Shown: in pieces, positions 11,180 to 23,311 of the stretch
Layout: each line of letters starts with the position of its first letter
How positions within the stretch are numbered: position 1 is the stretch's first letter
NCBI GenBank assembly: GCA_011503125.2
Contig: WWBZ02000033.1
Coordinates: forward strand, 3,906,001 to 3,970,000
Length of the DNA: 64,000 nucleotides
Reading direction: 5' to 3'
Origin: Botryosphaeria dothidea
Lineage: Eukaryota; Ascomycota; Dothideomycetes; Botryosphaeriales; Botryosphaeriaceae
Program-made: the position numbers and the translations under genes
The notes under the pieces: generated by a model
What the model was told of the DNA's origin: nothing
What the model saw: the letters and a program-made list of their open reading frames with translations, nothing else
Databases searched by the model: none

Positions 11180-11184
11180 GATTG

Positions 11185-11668
11185 GGATCCACATGCTGGG
11201 CTCAGTTTGCGGTACAATGTTTTGTTTTTGATTTTTTTTTTTGGAAAGAAAAAGGTTCTCCTTAGCCGATCTGCGGTGGTTTATTCGAGACAGAGCAAAA
11301 ACTATCCCAAAAAAAGCACCTATTTTCAGTCTTACCAAGGTTCAGTTGAGTAGCGGTCCAGTTGAGTAGCAACCCTTTGAAGTAAACTATTCAACTGGAG
11401 AGAAGCCCTCAGCCGTAAGTTCCTCTCCTTATACAACGTGGCTAGAATACGGCCACTTGCTTATAGAGGTTTCGGACAAGGCTGAAGCTCTTGAGGATAA
11501 ATTCGTGGTGGTTAGGGACGTCCAATAACGTTTTGTGGTAGAGCTTACGGAGGAAACGGCCGATGGAATGGTCCGCCACGTTTCTCTCCTCTTCCATGAA
11601 CCAGCCACCGCATCATTAGATGCACGTCACTCAACAACATAAAAAGCCTTGAAACGTATGTTAGTGGT
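11185..11668. other. Intergenic, probable HET gene promoter
   Basis: About 480 bp upstream of the HET gene, including poly-T runs near 11230. No coding or repeat signal is seen. It should contain the promoter of the downstream gene. Confidence 0.4.
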
Positions 11669-13510
11669 ATGATGTCCATCCTTCGCTGCACACCTCAGTC
11701 AAAAATGAAGTTCAACTACGCTCCTTTAGCGGACCCAACAGCGACAATCCGGGTTTTGGTGGTTGAGCCAGGTTTGTTGGACGAACCAATCATCTGCAGC
11801 CTCAGACACGTTTGTCTCAAAGACGATCCACGCTACGAAGCCATCTCGTACTGCTGGGGTGTTTCAGTCACAGAACAGACGGTCATTCTGCACGGAACAC
11901 CATTCGCGGTCACCAAGGATGCTCACGGTGCTCTGCGCAACTTTCGACACGGACGCGATCAGTCGCGACGCGATCTTCGGATTGACTCAATTTGCATCGA
12001 CTAAGGCAACGAGGACGAGAAAGGACATCAGGTCGGCATCATGGGTGATATCTACCGAAAGAGCGCTCACACACTTGTCTGGCTTGGCGAGGCTGATGGT
12101 AGCATGGCTGATGCCGTCAAAACATTGCGGAGCCTTGTCAGTGAGATGGACGAACAAACTCAGGGTTGTGACTGGAGCACGATGGACGCCATGAACGTGG
12201 ACATCATTGGTGCCGGAGCTTCTGACCCGAGTCAATGGCCGTACCCCGCTCGAATCGAACAAGCGGTGGACCTATACGAACGCCCCTGGTTTTCTCGTCT
12301 CTGGGTGATTCAAGAAGTGATTCTTTCACCTGTCACTACGTTCGTGAGTGGGGCAAACAATGTCGACTGGTCAGACGTAGGGAAAGCGGCTACCTGGCTT
12401 TTATACAAGGCCGGAGGAAATGGGAAGGTCGATATACCACCTAAGAGGCAAGCTGGCCTATGGAACGCGTCCGGGATGTGGAAGAAGTTTGACGTCGAGC
12501 ACGGCATGAACGCAAAGAGTCCCGCACCACAGCTTGAACGACTGTCCCTGTGCGAGCTGATCTGGAACACGTTAAGGTTCAATGTTTCTGAGCCAAAAGA
12601 CAGAATATTCGCTGTCCTTGGATTGACTAAGTGGTCCGCTACGAGCACTGCTCTACCTGCAGCTGTGAGGCCCGATTACTCCAAGAACTTGTATTCTGTT
12701 TACCGTGACGCGATCAAAGTCGACATCGCGGAAAGAAAAGAGCCTGGGATTCTTGAGGGAGGCATTGTTGACCAGCAGAGCATCTTCTCCTCCGAAAGAA
12801 TCCACACGCCGACTTGGGTACATCGGTGGGATAAGGTGGAGACTGAAGACGATCCGGACCAATTGGCATGGTGGCTGTTCAGAGCTAGTCGCAAAAAGAC
12901 AGAAATACCCCTCAACTGGTTTCAAACATCTCGATCGTTACTCGTGCGGGGAGCCAAGGTCAGCCATGTCCGAATTGTGTCAGACGTGGTGCGTAGGTCA
13001 GATTTCCAGACTGTTGAGAAACAGCGGAGCCTGTTGTTATCACTGTGGTTATACATGATGCAGGACTCAAAATACTGCAATCGTGATATTCTCTTCATCT
13101 TCAGCCTCATTCTAGTCGGCGGAAGCATCAACAGGCGTCGCGCTGAGCAATACCCGAATCACAGCACAAATTTAGCTGCTTATCTCGATCGGCTCGGTCT
13201 TCACTTTTGTATCGGAACCACCAATCATCCGGCCGCCCCGGATGCAACCGGAAATCCCAAGGGGTTTGAGGATGCTATGATATATGCGCTACGAAACCGT
13301 CGTCTTTTTGTGACGCGCGAGGGACACATCGGTATTCGGTCGCAGCTAATCCAGGAGAACGACCTTGTATGTGTCCTCCAGGGAGCAAACATGCCGTATG
13401 TCCTGCGGCGAAATGAGAACTATTATTATTTTCTGTGGACGTGTTGCGTACATGGAATCATGACCGGTGAGACCGATGCGATGCAGGAGATCTTATTTGA
13501 CGTCCGTTAG
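11669..13510 (+). pseudogene. HET-domain gene with one in-frame nonsense codon
   Basis: One continuous frame of 614 codons is interrupted only by TAA at 12002-12004. The start may be 11669 or the in-frame ATG at 11705. HET-domain text is clear: YEAISYCWG, then RIDSICID, the stop, GNEDEKGHQVGIMGDIYRK and RPWFSRLWVIQEV. In the family the position after ICI[ND] is Gln, so the stop is best explained as CAA to TAA, a C-to-T change in a CpA context. The rest of the protein is open and typical of HET proteins. These trigger heterokaryon incompatibility and cell death when a partner signals non-self. The allele here should be null unless the stop is read through or edited, or is a sequencing error. 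Confidence 0.85.
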
Positions 13511-14881
13511 GAATAGCATTACTCTCCTATTTACAAATATCAATACTAAGCGCTTATTCTCTTCAGCGTTGTTGCAAACACCCAGTTCAATCATGCGTGC
13601 CATGAAAAACGCGAGACTCTCGCGCTTAATTGCAGTGACGGAGGAAGGAGATGACAAGAGGCAGGTGCGCCAACGGTCCAAAAAGTTGGGGACGAGGAAG
13701 GAAACGTCGGAAAACCAGCGGAATAAGTCAGAGCATGGGGGCTTGCGAGGTCGGCGGCGGTGGTGTCGATGGAGATGCGGGACCGCTGGGAGAAAGTGTA
13801 GTTGGGTCATGTACATGGTGAGAGGTCTGGGATAGGCCTCGGGGTGGCCATATTAATAAGCACGAAGGTGAGATTGCTTTGAAGACAGCAGAGAAAGGTG
13901 TGTGGAGGACGTAGACGTTCAAGAAGTGCGAGTGTGCCGATGTTGCAGCTTCTGTGGTTCCTCGGACAGGTAATGGATCAGCAAGGATCAGTGTCCTTCA
14001 ATATTGCAGTGAATCTGCTGTTAGTTCCCACATGGCCAGGGCTCGCTCGGTTGCTCAACTCTGTGAGTTGCCAAAATGATGGAGCTCAGGCATGTCGAAA
14101 TCAAAACAGAAGGCTGCTTCAGAAGACAAACACTTGCCTATAACCGACAGAGACTACTGGAAGTTCTTACCTCTTTTGCCTTGAGATAATACATAAACTC
14201 AGAGAGCATAAATGAAGCCCTTTAGGTGACTTTTAATCGGATGCTACGTATCGCGGTCTTTTTTAAAAGAAAAAAAAAAGCAATCCAGATGGCTTTTGCA
14301 AGCGCCTAGTAGCGCGAAGCTATGCTGCTTTTCCAAGAGTGGCTTACTAACACTTTCACGTGGCATGCGAGGGAGGTTCTGACGAACCTCCTCCTGATTA
14401 GCTATTCACTATGCTCTTATATAGATAGATAGATAAATTCATTTCTTCCCGATATAGCTCCCTTACGGGTCCATGCGGGGCTGGCTATCTATAGTTATTT
14501 TACACGAGGGGGAAAACCTTTTCGCCTGGCAAAAACCCCTCCTCTCTCTCTAGGCATGCTATCCTATACTAGTTCTTGTTTTTCCTTCTTACCAGTAGCG
14601 GCTGCTATGGCAGCCCTACATTCACCTACTAGACCTATCCCTTTAGTCCTTATCCTCGTAGTTGTCCGGGTCCTGGTGGTCCTGGTGGTCCTGGTTGTCC
14701 TCCTAGTTCCTCTTCCTGGTTGTCTTCCTGTATTAGTTCCCTTGCCAGGCTGAATTGCTTAAGCAGCCCTAGGCGTAAGAACCAGTCTGTTGCTGCTTTA
14801 ATCCCCTTCTTTATTAAGAGGAGGGAGTAGTAGTCCGTAGTCCCTGCCTGTGATGGCTTGCATCCGGTGCACTCGCGGAAA
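13511..14881. other. Gene-poor flank of the repeat nest
   Basis: No supported gene. It contains short simple repeats, for example ATAG units near 14424 and GGTCCT-type units near 14669-14701. A minus-strand open frame of 80 codons (14892-14650) reads through these units into a Gly/Pro-rich tail; I do not recognise it. A short palindrome-like pair CCCTTACGGG / ATGCGGGG near 14463-14480 resembles the CCCGTRCGGG decamers at 23312-23514, so this flank may belong to the same repeat family. Confidence 0.4.
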
Positions 14882-15089
14882 TGCAGTGGCATTACTATCT
14901 ACGAGAAGACTAAGCTAAAGAGAAAAGGAAGCAAGGTTTTAAGCAAGATAGCGCTGCTTATATATCTCTCTAGGGTTCCTTTTGCTGGTAGCGAGTTGCA
15001 GAGTTTTCTTGTTGAGCTTCAGGGTCCTCTCAACCTAAGGTCTCGCCGCAGGATCCATCCAAGGCACCCTCAGGGTTCAAACCGTAACA
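14882..15089 (-). repeat. 3' LTR of Gypsy-type element A (minus strand)
   Basis: On the minus strand an LTR starts TGTTACGG at 15089, right after a purine-rich tract (CCGGGAGGGGGG) at 15104-15093. It has a TATATAAG box near 14955 and the phrase CTCTTTAGCTTAG, also found in the LTRs of the chromovirus at 57747. The end at 14882 (CTGCA) is inferred from that similarity and gives 208 bp. No second copy of this LTR was found in the window, so the 5' LTR is missing or outside. The pol stop codon lies about 10 bp inside the LTR. Confidence 0.6.
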
Positions 15090-17736
15090 TTACCCCCCTC
15101 CCGGCTTTGAAGGTAGGTCTCTAGGGCTTCAGTATCTTCTAAAGCGCTTGCTGGTTCCCAAGTTGGCCGCGCGTATCCTCTCCACTTAACTTGATAGAGT
15201 TTCTACCGTTTCCGCTGGCCAGGCCGTCTTCCCAATTTTTCACCTAAGATAGCTTCAACCCTCCATTCTTCTTCTCCATTAACGAGTATAGCTATTAGTT
15301 GGTAATCGTCCTGTTCTTGGCTTGGTAGAGGATCTGTTCCAGCTGGGCGTAGGAGATCGACGTTAAAGACGTTATATATCCCAGTTGGTACGTCTAGTTT
15401 ATAACTATAAGGGCCAATAACCTCGATAACTGTGAACTTTACTACTCGATTATTAAGCTTCCGGCTTAGGCGGTCCGTTCGTATATTCTTAAGATTCAGC
15501 TAGACTTTATCCCCCACTTTATACGCTGGTGATAGGTCCCTATGTCGATTTGCTTAGGTCTCCTAATCCTATTATACGTTCGCCATTAATGCTTCTGCCC
15601 ATTCGGTTATCTCTTTAATCTTTGCCACGATTACTTCTCCTTTTTGTATTAGTAATATAGGGTTCGGGACTAGTTAAGGATCCTCGAATAATTGTAGTAG
15701 CTTAAGGTGGTATCTATAAGAGAGGAAGAAAGGGCTCACGCCTATCGATAAGGATTCTTGGCCATTTATAGCAAGCTCTGTTGCTGGCAACCAGTCAACC
15801 TAGTTATCTTGCGCGTAGTTAACTATCCGGCAGAGCTTCCTTTCTATCTCGGTGTTCGCACGCTCTATTAATCCATCTATTTCTGGATGATAGGCTGTTA
15901 AGATTCGTCTTTCGATCCTAAGTAATTAGCAAACCCTCTTCCATAGCTGGCTAACAAATTAGCTTCCCCTATTAGAGATAATAGCTGCTAGGACTCCATA
16001 GTGGCGGTAGAAATAGCGAATAAATATTTTAGCAACTATTTCTGCTTCGATATCCTTATAGGCCTCAAGGATAACTCCTTTGCCTAATCGATCAGTAATA
16101 ACTATAAGCATTCGACATCCTTGGCTCTCGGGTAGCGGCCCAATAAAGTCGACTAAGATCTCTCTCCACTAACGGTTTAGTACTAGTAACGGCCGTAGTA
16201 GTCCTTGTTTACGGTCTCTCTAGACTCTAGTCCTTCCGCAAATATCGTAGTTACGCACAAACCTTCGTACATCCGATACAAAGTTCGGCTAAAAGAACTA
16301 CCTTGCAACAAGGGCTATCGTTCTAGTACGTCTAGGGTAAGCTGTTATTGTTGAATCGTAAAGTATCTGGATTAGCTTAGTTCTTAAAGGCTCGTAGTTT
16401 AGTACCTAACGTCTGCTACGGAATAGCAGCTCTCCTTAATTATTTAAGGAGTAATTAGCAATTAAGAGCTTAACTAGTTCTTCTAAATCGTTTAGTAGCG
16501 TTCTTCTACCCTCTCTTACTACTATTATAAGACGTCTATAGTCCGGATCCGCTGCTTTTGCCTCTTACCAGAGCTGCCGTAAATAGTCTTCGATTAACGT
16601 TACTTCTTATTCGTATACTAGTTCGTCTATAGATCTATCTAATAGTTCGTCTACTAGTTTATCTACTAGTTTATCTACTTATTCGTCTACTCCTTATTCG
16701 GTTATAGCTTATCGTCTTATTTATACTAGTATTACTAGAACTCTCTAATAGTTAGCTTAAATCTTATCTAGGCTTAAGAGTCGTGCGATACGATATTAAA
16801 GCCTCTTATTATCTTAAGATACTAGTAAGTCTTAGTCTCTTCGTATAAGTGCGTTAGGCTAAGCTCTAAGCTTGCCTGGACGGTAAGCAATAGTAAAGTT
16901 AAATCGGCTTAGAATTAGCTGCCATCTTATTTGCCTCTTAGAGAGCCGTCGAACTATTATAAAGTATTCGAGATTCTTATAGTCCGTAATAATCTTAAAT
17001 TCTTTTACGCTTCGTAGCTCTATATCCTACTACTAAAGATACTTAATAATCGTAAGGAGCTCCTTATCGTAGATCTCGTAGTTATACTCCGCTAGCGAGT
17101 TTTTCTTTAAGAAGTAGGCAACCGGCCGGAGTACTCTATTATTATCGTATTAGGATAAAATTCCTCCTATATAGTATCCTAAGGAGTTAGTCTCGAGGAT
17201 TATCTTTCGGTCCGGGTCGAATTAGGCAAGGATTAGTGCCGTAATAAAGGCCTTCTTTAGCTTTCGAAACGCTCTTTCTACTCCTTCTATCTAATAGAAC
17301 GGAACGTCTTTTTTTATAAGTATATATAACGGAGCCGTAGTCTTCGAGTATTTATTAATAAAGCGCCGGTAGAAGTTCGTAAAGCTAAGGAATCTAAGTA
17401 CTCCTTTAACTATAGTTAGTATTTCCTATTCCTAAATAGCTTTTACCTTAGCTAGGTTTATACGGATATCTTTCCTAGCTTCGATAATAAATCTAAGATA
17501 CTTTATTAACTAAACCTTAAATTCGTACTTATCGATATTAAGCTATAGTCCCGCTGCTTATAGCTTTTCGAGAACCTTAGTTACGTACTCTCGGTATTAG
17601 ATACGGGATCCTTCGGTAAAAATAAGTATATTATTAATATAAGCCGATATAAAGTCGTCTAGGAAGTCCTATAGGGTCTAAGTAATATATCGTTAAAAGG
17701 TGCTTAGTATATTAGCTAGTCTAAAGGGAGTAATTA
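15090..17736 (-). mobile_element. Gypsy chromovirus A pol remnant (RT to chromodomain)
   Basis: Read on the minus strand, the segment gives the 3' half of a Gypsy polyprotein: reverse transcriptase from ITPFRLAN onward, RNase H ([19 protein letters not shown]), integrase remnants and a clear chromodomain near 15230-15110 (LYQVKWRGYARPTWEP). Stops rise steeply to the right. The RT catalytic motif reads YINN near 17630 instead of Y-x-D-D, as expected if G-to-A mutation changed both Asp codons to Asn. The end near the LTR is almost unmutated. The RT is cut at about 17736, where unrelated sequence begins, so a later insertion or rearrangement interrupts it. Confidence 0.75.
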
Positions 17737-17763
17737 TTAGGCCTGCGCCTAAGCAAGGGACGA

Positions 17764-17787
17764 ACCGCCGGGTAGCTACCCGGCGGT
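17764..17787. repeat. Perfect 24-bp GC-rich palindrome
   Basis: The half-site ACCGCCGGGTAG is followed directly by its reverse complement. The palindrome sits about 27 bp inside the junction where Gypsy A stops, within otherwise AT-rich, RIPped DNA. It contains CpG but no CpA, so RIP would not alter it. It could be the end of an inserted element or a cruciform-forming site. Confidence 0.7.
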
Positions 17788-18540
17788 CTTAACGGGAATT
17801 ACCTAACTTCCGCTAAGGCTATTAGTTAGCAACCTAGTATATAGTCTTTCTTTCTTTTCTTCTTCTTTCTTTTCTTTTTAGTTTACTTTTCTAAGTAGTC
17901 TAATATAAAATACCTCTTAAGACTAATAGTAATAAGCTACTTAAATAGTCTAAAGCGGATTCGAAAGGCTATAAGCTATTTATCTCCTAGTTTAATCCGA
18001 ATCTTATTAAATACTACGATTATATCGAGTTTCGTAAACTATCTTACCTTACTAATTTAATTAAGAGTCTTCTAGATAAGAGGTAGTAGATATCGATTCT
18101 TCCGTATAAGTTAATTAAGAGCTTAGTAGTTATAATAGAATTATAAGCCTTTATCTAGTTTCTTTATAAAGAGGACTAGCGCTACGGCTAAAGAATTACT
18201 TATACGGATAAAGCCTTTATTATAAAGTAGTAAAGCCGAAATAATAGTATTACTTTTAACTAAAAATCTATATATAAGAAGAAAGAAAAAAGAGTCTAGA
18301 AAGAGAGGATAAAGAATAAATATATCTAGTCGCTTAGCGCTAGGCCCGTATTTTAGTATCTAATTAAGTTATCCTTAGTATAGCTAGGGCCTCTAGTATA
18401 ATAATACGGAGGTAAATAAGTATAAAGAGCTTAGACCTATAAGATCTAATATAAGGGGCTAGGCTTAAGAGATAAGGAATAAGGGGAAAGATAGAAAGAT
18501 ATAGGTAAGTCTACGGAGAATAAGATAGTCTAAGAAGGAT
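17788..18540. repeat. Heavily RIPped unclassified repeat
   Basis: Extremely TpA-rich sequence with no open frame longer than about 60 codons. It starts with a CT/TTC-rich tract at 17850-17880. I cannot assign it to a retroelement domain. It lies between the palindrome and the inverted LTR-like arm. Confidence 0.4.
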
Positions 18541-18690
18541 ATAAAGTTATTAGACTAAAGAACTAACTACGAGGTAGAGGGGGCGAGGTTTATATATATA
18601 AAGAACTAACTAAAATACTAGCTTTCTAATTTATAAGTAGGTAAGTTTAGACCTCGGTACTAAGTTAACGAAGCTAAAAGAGAAGTAAGG
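18541..18690 (+). repeat. Left arm of an inverted LTR-like pair
   Basis: About 110 bp here (around 18555-18660, including TTTATATATATAAAGAAC and CTAGCTTTCTAATTTATAAG) match the reverse complement of 22860-22990 with few differences. The TATA-like core suggests an LTR. Its orientation is opposite to the right arm, so the two are not the paired LTRs of one simple insertion. Confidence 0.6.
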
Positions 18691-18789
18691 AGTCTATAGA
18701 CTAGAATTCTAATACTATTCTTCTTCTCTAGAAAGAGTAAGTTTTCTAAGAGCTAGGGGGTCGAGGTTTTAAAGGATACTTCTAGTAGA

Positions 18790-21700
18790 AATAGTTAAAT
18801 ACTACCGTTTCTTAAATAGAATTATATAGTTTCTAAGTAAGTTTAGAGTAATCTTTCTAGCGGATAAGATACTAGTAAGTTTCTCTACGAATCCGAATAT
18901 TAAGAAGTTCTTTAATTAGCTATTCTTCTTCGCTATTAATAATAATAAGTAGTAGTAGGACTTAACGTTAGCCTAGTAGGGGATCCTCTACTACTAGTTT
19001 AAGAAGAAAGACGTTAAAGATAGAATATAATCGAACGGAGGTAGAAAGATTAAGTTTATATATATAGAAGGAGATTTTACGTTTAATAAGAAAAGGCCCT
19101 AAGCGCTTAAAGTCTAGCTTATTCGAAGGTCGAGTAGTAGAAATAAACTTTCGGAGTAGCTAAACCCGTTAACTAGGCCTTAGAATTAGTAGTAAAATTC
19201 TATACTTATTAGCCTATTCTAAGAAGATATCTTAAATAAGTCGAAGTTCGGATTATAGAAAACTATTAAGTTTTTCTATACGTTCTTAGAAGTTCTAGAG
19301 CTCTAACGGTAGTAGTAGAGTAGAATCTAGACGCTAAAGAATCTAAAAACGAGGGTAATAACCGTAGTTAGTAAAGAACGGAGTAACTTAGATAGTAGTA
19401 GAAGAAGCGTTATTATAGGTAAATTCTACTAGAGTAAGATAGTTTATCTAGTCGTTCTATTAATAGAAGGTATAGATACGGAGGTATTATTTAAGGGACT
19501 AGTTTATTCTTTTAGTTTAGCTATCCGTTTATAGATAGAAGGTAGTACTAAGCTTAGAACGGATCTAAAGTAAGAAAGCGAGGGTCTTCGTATACTCGGA
19601 GGTAAAGATAGATCTACGGTCTAATATAGCTATATCTAGAAGCCTATAGAGTCGAAATACGAAATCTCGATAAAGTCGAGTAAAGGTAGCGGAGTTAAGT
19701 TCGTTTATAGTAGAAATAAAGTAAGCTATCTTACTTAGCCGATCTATAACTATAAGAATAGCTATTTTTTCTTTAGAGTCCGGAAGATATATAATTAAAT
19801 CGAAGCTAACCTTAGCCTAATATCGCTAAGAAACTTCTAGGGGCTTAAGATATCCGTAGGGAGCGTAGCGAACTAGCTTAATACGAGAGTAAACTTCGTA
19901 GTTTCTAACGAACTATACGATAGTTCCTCTTATTTTTAGCTACTAGAAGTTACGAGAGATCTTCTTAAAGATTACTATCTAGCTAGGATATCTAGTAGTA
20001 GGATATAAATAATAGGACTAGATAATCTTAAGACGGAGTTTAGGATCTTTAGAAATATAGATAAGGTTATTTACTATTAATAAACTATCTTAGTTCTTTA
20101 TATAGATACTAAGATTAATAGTCTTAAGTCGAGGTATTCCGGATTTAAGAGTAAGGAGAACTTTTTATCTAAACGAGTCTAATTTAAGGGCGTAACGAAT
20201 TTTCGAAGCGAGGATAGTTTCTAAGAGAGATAGTTAAAACTTCTTAGATTCTAAGATAGAAATAGAATCTTTACTCTCTCTTTAAGAAGGGCGGTCCTCT
20301 AATCTTCTAGTTAAAGCGTCTATATACTTATTACTAGTTCTAGGCCGGTAAGTAATCTTAAAATCGAGTTCTTAAAGTTCTATAGCCTAACGAGCTTATC
20401 GGCGGTTTAAAATTCTCTTCGAAGTAAAGATAGTTAAATTCGAGTAATCTATATAAATAAGGAGCGGGCTAGTAAGGTTCGTAATTAAGGAGTACTATTC
20501 TTTAATAGACTCTACTATTACTAGTAGTTTCTTATCGCTAATTTTATAATTCTCTTTAGTAGAAGTTATTTTCCTAGAGAAGTAGGCTACTAGATATAGG
20601 AGCTATTTTCTATTAGAATATTCGTACTACTATAAGAGAATTCTAAAGATAACGAGATCGGAGGAGTCTATTTTAAGAATAGTATCGAGTTCTAGTTTAA
20701 AGTATCGAAGAATCGAATAAGAATAGAAGGCGTTCTTTAAAGTATTAAATAAGTTTTACTACTTAGAGGTCTAACTAAATAGTTTCTCTTTACGTAATAA
20801 CTAGAATAAAGGGGTAGTAAGTCTTAAATATTTCTTAATAAATCGACGGTAAAAGTTTATAAAGCCGAGGAACGACTAAACGTCTATAACGTTTCGTAGT
20901 ATTTCCTAGTTCTTAACTATATCGATCTTAGCCGGGTCTATACTAAGTTCTTCTAGAGAAATAATAAATCTAAGGAACTTAGTTAAGGTAACGGAGAATT
21001 TATACTTCTCGCCTTTAACGTAAAGGCCTACTTATAGAAGTACTTCGAGAATTTATTAGACGTATAAATCGTATTTTTATTAGTTCTTTAAGTAGATTAA
21101 AACGTCGTCTAAATAGACTATATAAAACCTATCTAGGAATATATAGAGAACGTTATTAATAAATTACTAGTAAGTAGCGGGGGCGTTAGTTAAACTAAAG
21201 GGTATAACTATATACTCGAAGAGTCTATAACGAGTACGGAAGGCTATAAGGTACTCGTTATTCTTTCGAATACGGATTAAGTTAAAAGCTCTACGTAGGT
21301 TAAGTTTAGTAAAAACTTTAGCCTTTTAAAGCTATCGAAGGATATTATTAATTCGTAGTAAGGAATAACGATTCTTTTTAGTAATAGTATTAAGTTCTCT
21401 ATAATTAATATAGAGTCTAATACTACTACTATCGGGTTTATAAATAAAAAAGATTAGAGAGGCGGAGAATAAGATTAAGGGTCGAATAAAGTCTTTAGTC
21501 TAGTACTCGTAGAGATATTCGCGAAGAGTCTTAAGCTTAAGATCTAATATAGAATAGAGTAGGCTAAAGAGTAGTTTTTTACCGTCTTCTAATTCTATAG
21601 CGTAGTCTACGTAGCGATAAGAGAGAAGCTTATCGGTAGATACTTTTAAAAATAAGAGTAATAGATCGTAGTACTTAAGAGGGATAGTTTATCGTATTTC

Positions 21701-22815
21701 CTCTTCTAATTCTTCGGAGGTTATAGAGCTAAGTCTATCTCTAGAATTAAGATATTTAGATATCTCTTCTATAGAGATAGTAAATAGCTACTAATCTCTC
21801 TTCTTAATAAGATATTAGTACGCCTTATAGAAAATAGAGGTAACTATAGAACGAAGTAGCGAGGAAACGAAGGTTATTAGAGTAGGCTAAGTAGACGAAG
21901 TAGACGAAGTAGACGAAGTAGGCGAAGTAGGCGGAGGTCGAGTAGGTAAATAGTTTACTTAGTAGAACGGGGAGGTAAACGAAATCGTATTCTTTAACTA
22001 ATTAATTAGTAGATTATATCTTTTAAGCTATAAACGTCTAAGAATAAGCGGGTATTCTACGATATTTATAACTTAAAAGATAGTAGTCTCGAGGTATTAG
22101 TTAATAAGTAAGAGAAGGTCGATTTTATAGGATAGGTATTCTATTTCTCTATTAGTAAGTTTAATCTTTTAAGAAACGGGTTTTTTACGAGGGTAGAGAC
22201 TATATATATATAGGAATTATCGATTAACGAATTATCTAGAAGTACTAGAGTTAATTATAGTAATAGCTAGAAGTCTATTAAAAACTAAGATATTAATAAC
22301 TAGAAGACGTTCTATTCCTAAGTCGTGTTTACTATAAAATAGTTTAGGCGGGCTACTAGTAAACGAGAGTTTTCTAAGGTTCGAATTAAGGTTACTAAGA
22401 ACTAAAAACGGATTAAATAAATATATAGCCGCGGATACGGCGGACGAGATAGGCGGGCTAGGTAGAAGCCGCGAAGCTACTAGCCATCTTAATTTTTTAG
22501 CTAGTATAGAACTATAGCTACGGGTAGTAAATTAAGGGCCGGATTACTAGTTATAGATTACGAGGTAGTCGTTATCGAATTAAGGTTTAGATTCTTTAGA
22601 CCCTTTACCTTAGAGTACTTACGTATTTAGTAGTTCGGATTACTATAGTAAGTATAGAGATTATTAGCTTTTCGGTATACTTTTTAAGTAGTAGTATCGA
22701 GTTCTATAGATTCCGTAGTTAGCTAAGTTATCTAAGATATACTAGAAGATATAGCTAAGAGTCTAACTATAGAGGTAGGTATAGAAATATTTTATAGTCT
22801 TATTATAAATATAGC
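18790..22815 (-). mobile_element. Gypsy chromovirus B, heavily RIPped internal region
   Basis: On the minus strand this reads as a Gypsy polyprotein full of stops. Visible pieces are a protease/spacer region near 22300-21900, a Thr/Ser-Pro linker of repeated TSSTS units at about 21935-21890, and reverse transcriptase at about 21450-21060 with KLNLRRAFN, FRTRYRLFEY and YLDDVLIY. Integrase C-terminus and chromodomain-like text (RLGPFLIKRK, SIFNVFLLK) lies near 19130-18800. Nearly all stops are TAG or TAA at expected Gln/Trp positions. Its gag is largely missing, the LTR-like arm at 22820-23000 lying directly upstream. Confidence 0.75.
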
Positions 22816-22819
22816 TTAC

Positions 22820-23180
22820 TTAAACCCCTTACCTTTCGTTTACCTTCGTTAATTTAAAATCTAGATCTAGACTTACCTACTTATAAATTAGAAAGCTAGT
22901 ATTTTAGTTCGTTCTTTATATATATAAAGCTCGCCCCTCTACTTTATAGTTAGTTCTTTAGTCTAGTAATAAGTATTCCTCGCGTATAACTTAGTACGCC
23001 TTAAATTAGACCTTACTTACCTCCCTCGTCCCTCATCCCTCGCCCCTCGTCTCTCGTACCTCGTACCCTCGCTCTTTAAACTATACCCTTATACTTCGGC
23101 ATTACTTTACCCCTACTGCCTTTACCGGCTTCGTTACCTCGTCTCTCCGCCCTCTAAGGTCCGTTCATTACAAGGGCTCG
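22820..23180 (-). repeat. Right arm of inverted pair, probable 5' LTR of Gypsy B
   Basis: On the minus strand this begins near TGTAATGAACGG at about 23180 and includes the TATATATATAAAG core. It lies directly upstream of the Gypsy B remnant in the same orientation. Its reverse complement matches the left arm at 18541-18690. The outer boundary is approximate. It also holds a plus-strand run of CCTCGTCCCTC-like short repeats at 23015-23065. Confidence 0.5.
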
Positions 23181-23311
23181 CTATAGATCGTACGTAATGC
23201 GGGCGCTTAGGCCTTTTTTCCGTAATCCGTTTTCTAATCCGGTAAGCGGATACGATAACTATCTTTCTCTTAACCGTTTCCTAACCGCCTAACGTTGCCG
23301 ATAGCTCGTTT

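Larger units (their letters stand above)
15600..23200. other. AT-rich RIPped block
   Basis: A 7.6-kb block with TpA in great excess, CpA/TpG scarce and no long open frame on either strand. The edges toward 15.1 kb and 24 kb are less mutated and retain CA and TG dinucleotides. Such blocks in Pezizomycotina are usually heterochromatic (H3K9me3, often cytosine-methylated); that is inferred, not seen. Confidence 0.8.

Noticed and set aside
14650..14892. Collagen-like Gly-Pro-Pro repeat protein
   Set aside because: The repeat comes from a short tandem GGTCCT-type DNA repeat; the frame overlaps the inferred LTR end and no gene structure supports it.
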